64,000 nt of DNA from CAWINX01 sp963837585 (GTDB lineage: Bacteria > Actinomycetota > Thermoleophilia > Solirubrobacterales > 70-9), in contig CAWINX010000004.1 of assembly GCA_963837585.1 (NCBI GenBank), forward strand, positions 124,001-188,000, read 5' to 3'. The notes under the pieces were generated by a model. It saw nothing but the letters and a program-made list of their open reading frames with translations, was not told the origin of the DNA and did no database searches. Numbering within the stretch: position 1 is the first letter of the stretch; each line of letters starts with the position of its first letter. The position numbers and the translations under genes were made by a program. Shown here in pieces: positions 49,945 through 59,240 of this stretch.

Positions 49945-50980
49945 ATGAAGGCGGTGGTGCTGACGGGGACGGGTGGGCCCGAGGTGCTCCAGGTTCAGGA
50001 GCGCCCCGACCCTGCGGTCGGTCCCGGCGAGGTCCGAATCGCGGTCAAGGCGGCCGGGATCAACTTCGCCGACACGATGGCGCGGGTCGGCCTTTACCCC
50101 GACGCGCCGAAGCCGCCGTGCGTGCTCGGCTACGAGGTCGCGGGCGAGGTCGAGTCGGTGGGGGAGGGCGTCGAGTCCCACAAGGTCGGCGACCGCGTCG
50201 TCGCCGGCACTCGCTTCGGCGGCCAGGCCGAGCTGGTCGTCGTCCCCGAGGCGCAGGCTCTGCCGCTGCCCGACCGGCTGAGCTTCGAACAGGGCGCCGC
50301 CTTCCCCGTCAACTACGGGACCGCCTACGCGGCCCTCGTCGTGATGGGGGGGCTGAAGCAAGGCGAGCGGGTGTTGATCCACGCCGCCGGCGGGGGCGTG
50401 GGCATCTCGGCGACCCAGATCGCCCGCAACGTTGGCGCCGAGATCTTCGGCACCGCCTCTCCCGGAAAGCACGACGCGATCCGCGCCCAGGGCGTGGACT
50501 CACGCGATCGACTACCGCAACCAGGACTTCGAAGCCGAGGTGATGCGGATCACCAACGGCGAGGGCGTCGACCTGGCGATCGACGCGATCGGTCCCACCT
50601 CGTTTCGCAAGGACTACCGCCTCTTGCGTCCCGGCGGGCGGATGGTCATGTACGGGCTGTCGGAGGCCTCGACCGATGGCGGTCGCAACATTCCCGCGGC
50701 GCTCAAGAGCCTCGCCAAGATGCCGCTGGCGACGCTGCCATGGTGGAAGAGCCTTGCGGTGATGAATGAGAACAAAGGCGTCTTCGGGCTCAACATGCTC
50801 AGCTGGTGGGACCGCGAGGGCAGCCTCGACCGGGTCACCGAGCCGTTGATGGCCGACCTTGAGGCGGGCCGCCTCGAGCCGGTTGTCGCGGAGGCCTTTT
50901 CCTTCGATCGCGCCGGCGACGCTCACAGTTTTATCGCCGAGCGCCGCAACGTCGGCAAGGTAGTCCTGTTCCCTACTTAG
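49945..50980 (+). CDS. MDR-family quinone oxidoreductase-like protein (one frameshift)
   Basis: Zinc-free medium-chain dehydrogenase/reductase, about 344 residues. MKAVVLTGTGGPEVLQVQER; AAGINFADTMARVGLYPDAP; VLGYEVAGEVESVGEGV; NADPH site VLIHAAGGGVGISATQIARN; LRPGGRMVMYGLSEAS. The C-terminal segment SLAKMPLATLPWWKSLAVMN recalls VAT-1-like or crotonyl-CoA-type members. An extra base near 50502 shifts the frame (VDHAIDYRNQDF). TAGGGT at 49932-49937 is 7 nt before the ATG. Substrate not deducible. Confidence 0.85.
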
Positions 50981-51568
50981 ATGAAGAAGGCAGCCCTCAT
51001 CGCGGCGCTGGCGATCGCGGCGCTGGTTCCTGTGGTCGCGCAGGCGAATCCATGGGCCCGCCTGACCAAAGGCCCGGCGGGCAGCGCGCCCACCTATAGG
51101 CTCGTCTTCGCCGGCGAGGCCGGCCCGAATGAGATCACCATCTCGCTCAGCCGCGACCGCTCCAGCTACCAGATCAGCTCGAATGGACCGCTTGCGACCG
51201 GGCTGTCGATCTGTCAGAACCCTGACGGTCTCCCCGACTATCTGATCTGTCAGGCCTCGGCGGTCAGCAGTTTTGAGGTGAACGCCTGGAGCGGGGACGA
51301 CTCCGTCGTGGTTGGTGCAACCGTTCCGGTCCCCGTCACCCTGCGCGGCGGCCCCGGTACCGACATCCTGATCGGTGGCAGAGGAGACGACAAGCTGATC
51401 GGCGGCTCAGGTTCAGATCGCTTGATCGGCCGCGCCGGAAACGACGCCCTCTTCGGCGGCAGGGGCAACGACGTCCTGGTCGGCGGACGGGGCAACGATG
51501 TGTTGCGCGGCGGTCCCGGCAGGGACGTCGTCTCCGGCGGTCCCGGCCGCAATGTCGTCGTGCCCTAG
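50981..51568 (+). CDS. Secreted protein with RTX-type calcium-binding repeats
   Basis: 195 residues. A Sec signal (KKAALIAALAIAALVPVVAQ, then A) is followed by a roughly 90-residue beta-rich region with one Cys pair (ICQNPDGLPDYLICQ) and six or seven RTX nonapeptides (GGPGTDILIGGRGDDKLIGG; GGRGNDVLVGGRGNDVLRGG). RTX repeats fold outside the cell on binding calcium. Unlike classical RTX toxins it has a Sec signal and no type I secretion genes nearby. Its ATG directly abuts the stop of the previous gene. Role unknown; possibly a surface or matrix protein. Confidence 0.8.
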   Translation: MKKAALIAALAIAALVPVVAQANPWARLTKGPAGSAPTYRLVFAGEAGPNEITISLSRDRSSYQISSNGPLATGLSICQNPDGLPDYLICQASAVSSFEVNAWSGDDSVVVGATVPVPVTLRGGPGTDILIGGRGDDKLIGGSGSDRLIGRAGNDALFGGRGNDVLVGGRGNDVLRGGPGRDVVSGGPGRNVVVP

Positions 51569-51588
51569 GTTCAGGGCCCGGGCCGGCG

Positions 51589-52932
51589 TCAGGCCGGAGC
51601 GGGCCGGCGCCGCAACAGCCGGCCGCCGACGAAGAGCAGGGCGACGACGAAGCCGACCAGGGAGAGGGTCGCGTCGAGTCGGAAGGCCGCCCGCACGCCA
51701 TCGGCGAAGGGTGGAATGGCGGCTGAGAAGACCGTCGTCGTCAGGCCCAGCCCGATCGAGCCGCCGGCGATCTGGAACATGTAGACGATGCCGCCGGCGA
51801 GGCTCGTCTGGGACTCGTCGACCGAGGTAACCCCGGCCGTGGTGGCGGTCGGGTAGAAGCAGCCGATCCCGATGCCGAGGACGATCATCCCGACGACAAG
51901 CGAGCTGTATCCCGAGCCGGCGTCGATCTGGGAGAAGAGGAAGGGCGCCACGGTGATGCAGGCGGCGCCGAACGCGGCCAGCGCCTTCGCGCCGACGCGG
52001 TTGTAGAGGGGCCCGGCGACGAAGGAGACGAGGGCGAAGGTGGCCAAAAAGGGCAACATCCCGACGCCGGCGCCCAGTGGTGAGTAGCCAAGCTGTTTCT
52101 CCATGAACTGAGGCAGGTAGAGCAGCGCCGCGAAGAACGTCGCCGACATGCAGAGGATCGCCACGCACGAGGCCCGGAAGCTTTCGTTGCGCATCACGTG
52201 ACGCGGCACCAGTGCGTTCGCCCCGGCGCGCCGCTCGATCGGAATGAAGGCGGCGAGAAGCGCCGCAGCCAGGGCCAGCAGGCCGAGCACTTTGGGGTCG
52301 CCCCATCCCCAGTCGTCGACTTGGTCGAGCGCAATCAGCAGGGACACCAGGCCGATCGAGAGGGCCGAGATCCCCGCGTAGTCGATCCGGCGCTCGCCGG
52401 GCTCCGGCTCCTCGACGTGGACAAGGAACCAGGTGATCACGACCGCGAAGATGGAGATCGGCACATTGATGAAGAAGATCCAGCGCCAGCTGAGCGCGTC
52501 GGTCAGCGCCCCGCCGATCAGGGGCCCCATCGCGTTGCCGAGCCCGGCGGCGCCGATGATCAGTCCCCCCGCCAGCCCTGCTCGCTCCTCGGGCAGCATG
52601 GCGTAGGTCATGCCGAGGATCGCCGGCCACATCAGCGCCCCGCCGATCCCCATCAGGGTGCGTGTCGCGATCAGCCAGGTCTCCGTCTGCGCGGCGCCGC
52701 CCAGTGCCGACATCGAAGCGAAGATCGCCGTGCCGAGGAAGAAGGCGTTGCGCCGTCCGAACAGGTCGGCGAGCCGGCCGCCGGTGACGATCATCACCCC
52801 GAAGGTCAGCGCGTAGGCGTTGACCACCCACTGGATCGTGTTGACGTTGGTGTGGAAGTCGCTCTCCATGGTGGGGAGGGCGACGTTGATCGCCGAGAAG
52901 TCGTTGGCGATCACGACGACGGCGATACCCAT
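51589..52932 (-). CDS. MFS drug:H+ antiporter (DHA2/EmrB-QacA type)
   Basis: Major-facilitator exporter with about 13-14 transmembrane helices, 447 residues from the first ATG. VVVIANDFSAINVALPTMES, GGRLADLFGRRNAFFLGTAI (motif A), LIATRTLMGIGGALMWPAIL (motif B) and GAAGLGNAMGPLIGGALTDA (motif C). Sequence RVNWLALFA in frame just upstream of the first ATG looks like the beginning of helix 1, so the true start is probably a non-ATG codon or is hidden by an indel (up to about 52970). Divergent from the leuA leader. Substrate unknown. Confidence 0.85.
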   Translation of the reverse strand: MGIAVVVIANDFSAINVALPTMESDFHTNVNTIQWVVNAYALTFGVMIVTGGRLADLFGRRNAFFLGTAIFASMSALGGAAQTETWLIATRTLMGIGGALMWPAILGMTYAMLPEERAGLAGGLIIGAAGLGNAMGPLIGGALTDALSWRWIFFINVPISIFAVVITWFLVHVEEPEPGERRIDYAGISALSIGLVSLLIALDQVDDWGWGDPKVLGLLALAAALLAAFIPIERRAGANALVPRHVMRNESFRASCVAILCMSATFFAALLYLPQFMEKQLGYSPLGAGVGMLPFLATFALVSFVAGPLYNRVGAKALAAFGAACITVAPFLFSQIDAGSGYSSLVVGMIVLGIGIGCFYPTATTAGVTSVDESQTSLAGGIVYMFQIAGGSIGLGLTTTVFSAAIPPFADGVRAAFRLDATLSLVGFVVALLFVGGRLLRRRPAPA

Positions 52933-53010
52933 CGCGAAGAGGGCGAGCCAGTTGACGCGTTGCGTCCACCTTGGCGATGCCCGCAGCCTACGCTAAGCTG
53001 CGGGCAGCGA

Positions 53011-53070
53011 ATGACTCACCGTCGTGACAGCCTCGCGCTTCTCCTTCTCCTCCCCCTTCGGGGGGAATAG
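53011..53070 (+). CDS. leuL: leuA leader peptide (Leu-rich)
   Basis: 19 codons: MTHRRDSLALLLLLPLRGE, with seven Leu codons of which five are consecutive. It begins 11 nt after a TAAGCT box (52994-52999), so it is nearly leaderless, and stops at TAG 53068-53070. Its Leu codon tract (53038-53049) is complementary to the leuA ribosome-binding site. This is the classical architecture of attenuation by ribosome stalling at low Leu-tRNA. Confidence 0.8.
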   Translation: MTHRRDSLALLLLLPLRGE

Positions 53071-53131
53071 CGCTGGGCGGCGCGATAGCCGCGAGAGACA
53101 AGGTCATTCGAGCGAAGCAGAGAAGGAGGAG
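53038..53131 (+). promoter_or_regulatory. Translational attenuator of leuA
   Basis: CTTCTCCTTCTC (53038-53049, inside the leader-peptide Leu codons) pairs with GAGAAGGAGGAG (53120-53131) over 12 bp with one G-U, covering the leuA Shine-Dalgarno. Between them are a UUCG-capped hairpin TCCCCC-TTCG-GGGGGA (53051-53066) and GCGGC-GCGATA-GCCGC (53077-53092). A ribosome stalled on the Leu codons would keep the SD free; no T-rich terminator is seen. Confidence 0.7.
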
Positions 53132-53136
53132 GTCCA

Positions 53137-54723
53137 GTGGGACCCACATCTGACGCCAACCGCGTCCACATTTTCGACACCACACTGAGGGATGGCGAGC
53201 AATCGCCGGGAATTTCGCTGAACACGGCGGAAAAGGTCGAGATCGCCCAGCAGCTCGCCCGCCTTGGCGTCGACGTGATCGAGGCCGGCTTTCCGATCAC
53301 CTCGCCGGGGGATTTCGAGGCGGTCGAGGAAATCTCCCGCAAGGTCGAGGGCCCGGTGATTTGCGGCCTCGCCCGCACCCACAAGGCCGACATCGACGCC
53401 GCCTGGGGGGCGGTGAAGGACGCCGCGAGGCCGCGGATCCACACCTTCATCTCCACCTCCGACATCCACATCGAGCACCAGCTGCAAACCGACCGCGAGG
53501 ACGTCAAGGGTCAGGCGCGGGCCGCGGTGGCCCTCGCCAAGTCCTACTGCGACGACGTCGAGTTCTCGCCGATGGACGCGACCCGCGCCGATGTTGAGTT
53601 CACTGCCGAGGTCTGCGCGATCGCCGTCGAGGAGGGGGCGACCGTCGTCAACATCCCCGACACCGTCGGCTACACGACGCCCGAGGAGTACGCGGAGTAC
53701 TTCCGCCGCCTCTACGAGTTGGTGCCCGGGTTGCGTGAGGTCGAGACCTCGGTCCACTGCCACGACGACCTCGGGATGGCGGTGGCCAACTCCTATGCCG
53801 GCCTGCTGGCCGGCGCCCGCCAGGTCGAGTGCGCGGTGAACGGGATCGGCGAGCGAGCCGGCAACTGCTCGCTGGAGGAGATCGTGATGTTGATCCGGAC
53901 CCGTGAGGACGTGCACGGCCTGACGACCGGCGTCAACACCAAGGAGCTGGCGCGGACCAGCCGGATGGTCTCCCGCCTCACCGGTTACCCGATCCAGCCG
54001 AACAAGGCCGTGGTCGGGCGCAACGCGTTCGCGCACGAGTCCGGCATCCATCAGGACGGCGTGCTGAAGGAGCGCACGACCTACGAGATCATGGACGCGA
54101 CCGAGGTCGGCCTCGAGTCCAACTCGATCGTGCTCGGCAAGCACTCCGGCCGCCACGCCCTGCGCGATGCGCTGGAGCAGCTCGGCTTCAAGGTCGAGGG
54201 CAACGCGCTGAACGCCGCCTTCAAGCGCTTCAAGGAGATCGCCGACCGCAAGAAGCAGGTCACCGCGCTCGACCTGGAGGCGATCGTCTCCGACGAGATG
54301 CGCGAGCGGGCCGACGCCCACGAGATGGCCTGGTTCGAGGTCGAGGCGGGCTCGCGCCGCGAGCCGCTGGCCAAGGTCGCCGTCACGATGCCCTCGGGGG
54401 AGGAGCTGGTCGGCGAGTCGAGTGGCGACGGGCCGGTCGACGCGATCTTCCACGCGATCCAGAAGGCGACGGGCACCGAGTGCGACCTTCGCCAGTACAC
54501 GGTCGAGGCGGTGACCGGTGGCGAGGATGCCCTCGGCCAGGTGACCGTGATGCTGCGTGCCGCCGGCCGCCTGGCGACCGGACAGGGCGTGGCGACGGAC
54601 ATCCTCGAGGCGTCGGCGCGCGCCTACGTGCGGGCGCTGTCCAACGCCCTCGAGGGCGCCGCGATCCGCGAGGCTGAGGCGGCGACCGCCGAGGCGGCCG
54701 TGGAGCGAACCCCCGGCCCTTGA
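53137..54723 (+). CDS. leuA: 2-Isopropylmalate synthase
   Basis: Condenses acetyl-CoA with 2-oxoisovalerate, first step of leucine synthesis; 528 residues, intact. HIFDTTLRDGEQSPGISLNT, VDVIEAGFPITSPGDFEAVE, VHCHDDLGMAVANSYAGLLA and CAVNGIGERAGNCSLEEIVM are the catalytic-barrel motifs; AFAHESGIHQDGVLKERTTY follows; the C-terminal about 130 residues are the leucine-binding regulatory domain (VTGGEDALGQVTVMLRAAGR). GTG start with AAGGAGGAGG upstream. Regulated by the leader peptide and probably by leucine feedback. Confidence 0.96.
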   Translation: MGPTSDANRVHIFDTTLRDGEQSPGISLNTAEKVEIAQQLARLGVDVIEAGFPITSPGDFEAVEEISRKVEGPVICGLARTHKADIDAAWGAVKDAARPRIHTFISTSDIHIEHQLQTDREDVKGQARAAVALAKSYCDDVEFSPMDATRADVEFTAEVCAIAVEEGATVVNIPDTVGYTTPEEYAEYFRRLYELVPGLREVETSVHCHDDLGMAVANSYAGLLAGARQVECAVNGIGERAGNCSLEEIVMLIRTREDVHGLTTGVNTKELARTSRMVSRLTGYPIQPNKAVVGRNAFAHESGIHQDGVLKERTTYEIMDATEVGLESNSIVLGKHSGRHALRDALEQLGFKVEGNALNAAFKRFKEIADRKKQVTALDLEAIVSDEMRERADAHEMAWFEVEAGSRREPLAKVAVTMPSGEELVGESSGDGPVDAIFHAIQKATGTECDLRQYTVEAVTGGEDALGQVTVMLRAAGRLATGQGVATDILEASARAYVRALSNALEGAAIREAEAATAEAAVERTPGP

Positions 54724-54728
54724 GCAGG

Positions 54729-55207
54729 ATGATGACGCCGCGACTGCGCGACCGTTATCACTACGGCCTGCGCAAGGCGGTTGGCACCAGCGCTGGTCCG
54801 TACGGGTACACACTGACGATCTGGACCACCGGAGCGGTCTTGATTCACGCTCGTGGCGTGCCGACGACGTTCGAAGCGTTGTCGTTCATGCTCGGCGCCG
54901 TGATCGGCTTCGCCGTCGTTGGCGATCTCGCTTTTCGCTCAAATCCGTCGGTTCACGGTCGAGCGACCAGCCACCCTGTGCTCTGGGGCAGCTTTCATTT
55001 CGTCCCGGTGGCGGCGTCGGTCGGTGCGCCTCCGCTGGTCGCTCATCTGGTCGCGGGGGTGGCGGCCTGGCCGCTCGCGGGTTGACCGCGACGGCCATCT
55101 ACCTGCTCTTCGTCGCGGCGCAGATCACCTTTTTCGAAGAACAGGTCTTTGAAGCGCTGGAGCAGGAGGTCGCTGAGGTCGAGCGGGAGATCGTCGAGGA
55201 GCTCTAG
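54729..55207 (+). CDS. Small multi-pass membrane protein (one frameshift)
   Basis: About 159 residues if a missing base near 55080 is restored. Hydrophobic stretches LTIWTTGAVLIHARGV, LSFMLGAVIGFAVVGDLAF, VAASVGAPPLVAHLVAGVAA and TATAIYLLFVAAQITFF, then an acidic helical tail (EALEQEVAEVEREIVEEL). Family not recognised. Start ATG at 54729; a TTG at 54720 overlapping the leuA stop is possible, so it may be the last gene of the leuA transcript. Its stop overlaps the stop of the facing CAP gene by 3 bp. Confidence 0.55.
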
Positions 55208-55793
55208 CGCCGGACGCCGAGGTCCAGCGTGTAGGTGGCCGCTCTGGCACCCCCTCCATACGGGAATCCGCGCGCGGCGCCGACGCCGGCGTCTCGAAAC
55301 GGCGATCGAGGATGTTGGCGCGGTGGGGCGGGCTGTGCATCCAGGAGCGGAAGACCTGGATCGCCGAGCCGTACCTTCTGCCCGGCCCGCCGCCGATGTT
55401 CTCGCCGACGAAGTAGAAGCCGGCGCCGGCGAGGTAGCCGGTTCGGCCGACTCGACCGAGGAGGGTGCTGCCGCGCGACCCGCTGTGGGAGAAGTGGTGA
55501 TGCCGGACCATGTCGTTGGAATGCCCGGTCGCGGAGCGCCGCAGGTCGCGGTTCGAGCGCAGCCGTGGAAGCCCGAAGCGCTCGCGGGCTCGATTGACGA
55601 GACAGAGCATCGTCGCGGCGAGGGAGTGGAGATCTGCCTTCGACGGCGCCCTGCCGGTATGAGGCGCGAGTCGAGGAGCTCGCGTCGGACGCGGAGCATC
55701 GCCGAGCGAGGGGTGAAGCTGCGAGGCGACGCGGTCATCGCGATCGCGACGACGATGAGTCGAACGCCTGCTTTCCCCGTCGTCCCTACACAT
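55204..55793 (-). CDS. CAP/SCP-domain (YkwD-like) protein (frameshifted)
   Basis: Cysteine-rich-secretory-protein fold, probably extracellular. LHSLAATMLCLVNRARERFG, GHSNDMVRHHHFSHSG, YFVGENIGGGPGRRYGSAIQ and VFRSWMHSPPHRANILDRRF contain the conserved His/Glu pocket of bacterial CAP proteins. The C-terminal strand (FPYGGGARAATYTLDLGVRR) is in another frame after a missing base near 55303. The N-terminus is also shifted: a hydrophobic signal-like GVRLIVVAIAMTA is encoded just upstream in a different frame, so the start is uncertain. Confidence 0.7.
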
Positions 55794-55877
55794 GAAAGAA
55801 GGCGCGGCACCATACGCCGCGGCCGCGACAGAAGGCGCCCGAGGTCAGTTCCCATGCGCCAAAGCTGGCTTACGTTT

Positions 55878-55893
55878 GTACGTGATAACGTAC
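55878..55893. promoter_or_regulatory. Operator-like palindrome before the XRE-cupin gene
   Basis: GTACGT-GATA-ACGTAC, perfect 6-bp arms, 6 nt before the ATG. Together with the preceding TTACGTTT it suggests autoregulation by the adjacent helix-turn-helix protein. Confidence 0.45.
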
Positions 55894-55899
55894 GCACCG

Positions 55900-56516
55900 A
55901 TGAGCGCCGCCACCCGACAAGCACCCGCCGCCAAGGTGCGCCCCGAGCCCGCCGCGGTTCGGCGATCGGCGAGCGCGTCCATGCCCTGCGCGAGGCGATG
56001 GGCTGGTCGCTGCGCGAGCTGGCCGAGCGCAGCGGAGTCAGCGCGCCGATGCTCTCCCAGGTGGAGCGTGGCGAGACCAGCCCGACCCTGGCGGTCGCGG
56101 CGAAGATCGCCGCCGGCCTCGAGCTGACGCTCTCCCAGCTGCTGCGGCTCGACGAGGGTCAGCACGTCGCCGTCAGCCGCGCGGGGGAGAGGCGCCGCTT
56201 CGAGCGCGGCGGCCACCGCTTCGAGGAGCTGACGCCGCCGCTGCCGGGACAGCGCGCGGACGTCTCCCTGCATTCGCTGCGACCTGGCGCCGCCACCGGC
56301 GGCCGCGAGGACCCGCCGATGCACGAGCCGGGCAGTCGCGAGACCGCGGTCGTCCTGATCGGGACCCTGGCCCTCGTCGTCGACGGAACCCGCTACGAGC
56401 TGCGCGCCGGAGACAGCGTCACCTTCGACGCCGACCTTCCCCATCACTTCGAAAACGACGGCGAGGACGCCACCCGGTTCCTCGCCGTGATCGCCGCCGG
56501 CCTGAGGAGGAGCTGA
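55900..56516 (+). CDS. XRE-family regulator with C-terminal cupin (one frameshift)
   Basis: About 205 residues. The helix-turn-helix is at about residues 22-80 (GERVHALREAMGWSLRELAE, RSGVSAPMLSQVERGETSPT). The cupin domain follows with DPPMHEPGSRETAVVLIGTL and SVTFDADLPHHFENDG, a ligand-sensing layout common to MerR/PuuR-like regulators of amino-acid or polyamine use. A missing base near 55960 splits the first 20 residues from the rest. It ends 3 nt before leuC, so it might control leuCD. Confidence 0.8.
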
Positions 56517-56519
56517 GCG

Positions 56520-57908
56520 ATGCCCAAGACGATGTTCGACAAGATCTGGGAGGCCCACGAGGTCTCCGACGGCCTCGATCTACATCGACCTGCATCTGGT
56601 CCACGAGGTCACCTCGCCACAGGCCTTCGACGGCCTGCGGCTGGCCGGGCGGGGGGTGCGACGACCCGACAAGACCGTCGCCACCGCCGACCACAACGTG
56701 CCGACCGACGGCACCAAGGCGGCGCGGCTGATCGCCGACGAGCTCTCGCGGATCCAGGTCGAAACGCTGGAGCGCAACTGCGAGGAGTTCGGCATCCCGA
56801 TCTACTCGCTGGGCTCCGAGCGCCAGGGCATCGTCCACGTGATCGGTCCCGAGCTGGGGGTGACCCAGCCGGGGATGACGATCGTCTGCGGCGACAGCCA
56901 CACCTCAACCCACGGCGCCTTCGGCGCGCTCGCCTTCGGCATCGGCACCTCCGAGGTCGAGCACGTCCTCGCGACCCAGTGCCTGGTCCAGAAGCGACCG
57001 AAGACGATGCGGATCTCCTATGCGGGCGAGCTGGGAGCCGGGGTCACCCCAAAGGACCTGATCCTGGCGACGATCGGTCGGCTCGGCACCGGCGGCATGG
57101 TCGGCCACGCGGTCGAGTACGCGGGCCCGGCGATCGAGGCGCTCTCGATGCCCGGCCGGATGACCGTTTGCAACATGACGATCGAGGGCGGCGGGCGAGC
57201 CGGCATGATCGCCCCCGACGAGAAGACCTTCGAGTGGGTGCGGGGGCGCGATGCGGCGTCCGGAGGACTTCGACGCCGCGGTCGAGCGCTGGCGCTCGCT
57301 GCCGACCGAGGACGGCGCGACCTTCGACTCCGAGGTGGAGGTCGACGCCGCCGGCCTCTCGCCGATGGTCACCTGGGGAACGACCCCGGGATGGTCGTCG
57401 AGGTCACCGACTCGGTTCCCGATCCGGCTTCGCTCGATTCCGCCGCCGATCGCGAGTCGGCGGAGCGAGCGCTCGCCTACATGGCGCTGGAGCCGGGGAC
57501 GCCGATGACCGAGGTGGCGCTGGACCGCGTCTTCATCGGCTCCTGCACGAACTCCCGGGTCGAGGATCTGCGCGAGGCGGCCGCAGTGCGTCGACGGGCG
57601 CACCGTCGCCGGCTCGGTGCGGGCGATGGTCGTCCCGGGCTCGCAGGAGGTGAAGGCGACCGCTGAGGCGGAGGGCCTCGACGAGGTCTTCCGCGCCGCC
57701 GGCTTCGAGTGGCGCGAGGCGGGTTGCTCGATGTGCCTGGGGATGAACCCCGACACCCTCGTCCGAGGGTGAGCGCTGCGCCTCGACCTCGAACCGCAAC
57801 TTCGAGGGGCGGCAGGGCAAGGGCGGGAGAACCCACCTGGTCAGCCCGAAGATGGCGGCGGCGGCCGCAATCGAGGGACGTTTCGTCGACATCAGGGAAT
57901 GGAGCTGA
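56520..57908 (+). CDS. leuC: 3-Isopropylmalate dehydratase large subunit (five frameshifts)
   Basis: Aconitase-family iron-sulfur isomerase of leucine synthesis, about 461 residues after correction. YIDLHLVHEVTSPQAFDGLR, VATADHNVPT, TIVCGDSHTSTHGAFGALAF, FIGSCTNSRVEDLREAAAV and WREAGCSMCLGMNPDTL supply the three cluster Cys. Breaks near 56580, 57250, 57380, 57590 and 57770; in four cases one extra base, in one a missing base, and the net length fits LeuC exactly. All motifs survive, arguing for sequence error rather than inactivation. Confidence 0.88.
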
Positions 57909-57910
57909 AG

Positions 57911-58474
57911 ATGAGACCGATCGACGTAATCGAAGGCAAGGTGTCGGTGCTCGACCGCGCCGACGTGGACACCGACCAGATCATCCCCAAGCAGTTCCTC
58001 AAGCGGGTCGAGCGGACCGGCTTCGGCGAGTTCCTCTTCTACGACTGGATCCGCTCCGGGGAGATCGAGTTGGAGCCGAACCCGATCCTCGTCGCGGGGC
58101 GCAACTTCGGCTGCGGCTCCTCCCGCGAGCACGCTCCCTGGGCGCTGCAGGACTTCGGCTTCGAGGCGATCATCGCGCCCTCCTTCGCCGACATCTTCTA
58201 CGTCAACTGCACGAAGATCGGCCTGCTGCCGGTGATCCTCGACGAGGCCCACTGCAAGGCCGTCGCCGAGGCGGGCGAGGCGCGGATCGACGTCGACGAC
58301 GAGACCGTGACCTGCGCGGCCGGCGTGTTCGAGTTCGAGGTCGAGCTGGACATCAAACACCGCCTGTTGCACGGGCTCGACGACATCGGCATCACCCTTG
58401 AGAACGCGGCGGCGATCGACGCCTTCGAGGCGTCCGGCGGCGCCGATCGCGGACCGGTGACGACTGCGCTCTGA
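57911..58474 (+). CDS. leuD: 3-Isopropylmalate dehydratase small subunit
   Basis: Partner of LeuC, 187 residues, intact. VLDRADVDTDQIIPKQFLKR, FLFYDWIRSG, ILVAGRNFGCGSSREHAPWA and APSFADIFYVNCTKIGLLPV are the swivelling-domain signatures. ATG at 57911 follows leuC by 2 nt; an in-frame ATG at 57899 inside leuC is possible. The stop overlaps the methyltransferase ATG (TGATG). Confidence 0.95.
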   Translation: MRPIDVIEGKVSVLDRADVDTDQIIPKQFLKRVERTGFGEFLFYDWIRSGEIELEPNPILVAGRNFGCGSSREHAPWALQDFGFEAIIAPSFADIFYVNCTKIGLLPVILDEAHCKAVAEAGEARIDVDDETVTCAAGVFEFEVELDIKHRLLHGLDDIGITLENAAAIDAFEASGGADRGPVTTAL

Positions 58475-59228
58475 TGGCGACGCGGGACTGGGACGCGACG
58501 ACCTACCAGCGGGTCTCGGTTCCGCACCAGGAGTGGGCCCGGTCGATCCTCGACCGACTCGAGCTGAGTGGGGACGAGGTCGTTCTCGACGCCGGGTGCG
58601 GCAGCGGCAGGGTTACCGCGATGCTGATCGAGCGACTGCCGCGAGGACGCGTCGTCGCGGTCGACGGCTCGCCGTCGATGATCGAGGAGGTCCGCTCGGT
58701 CCTGCGCTCGGTGGACGAGGCGCGTGTCGCCGACCTCATTGAGCTGGAGCTCGAGGAGCCGGTCGACGCCGTCTTCTCCAGCGCCGTCTTCCACTGGATT
58801 CTCGATCACGACGCGCTCTTTCGCAGTCTGCGGCGGGCGCTGAAGCCCGGCGGGACGCTGGCGGCCCAGTGCGGTGGCGCCGGCAACATCGACGAGCCTG
58901 CGAGCCGTAGGTGCCGAGGTGGCCTCCCGCGAGCCCTACCGCCGCCACCTCGACGATTTCGAACAACCCTGGAACTACGCGGGGACGGAGGAGACGACGG
59001 AGAGGCTCGAGCGGGCGGGCTTCGACGAAGTCCGCTGCTGGCTGCAGCCATGGGACGTGATCCCCCCGGAACCGGCCGAGTTCGTGCGAACCGTCTGCCT
59101 CGGCCCCCAGCTCGACCGCCTGCCGGAGGAGCTCCGCTCCCAGTTCGTCGACGACGTCCTCGCCGAAGAGGACGAACCGCTCTGCCTGGGCTACGTCAGG
59201 CTGAACATCGAGGCCTCGCGCCGCGTAG
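58474..59228 (+). CDS. SAM-dependent methyltransferase, trans-aconitate type (frameshifted)
   Basis: Class I methyltransferase of about 250 residues. WDATTYQRVSVPHQEWARSI; SAM motif I VVLDAGCGSGRVTAMLIERL; VVAVDGSPSMIEEVRSVL; VFSSAVFHWILDHDALFRSL; then PWNYAGTEETTERLERAGF. The combination resembles trans-aconitate 2-methyltransferase relatives, which would make sense beside an aconitase-family enzyme, though substrate is unproven. Extra base near 58900; the end near 59228 also needs a one-base correction. ATG overlaps leuD. Confidence 0.75.
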
Positions 59229-59240
59229 AGTGCCGAGCCG

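Noticed and set aside
53011..53136. T-box riboswitch before leuA
   Set aside because: No T-box consensus, specifier loop or terminator; the Leu-rich peptide and SD pairing explain the region better.
53104..54813. Long minus-strand frame covering leuA and its leader
   Set aside because: Shadow of leuA; would read through the attenuator and contains no domain signature.
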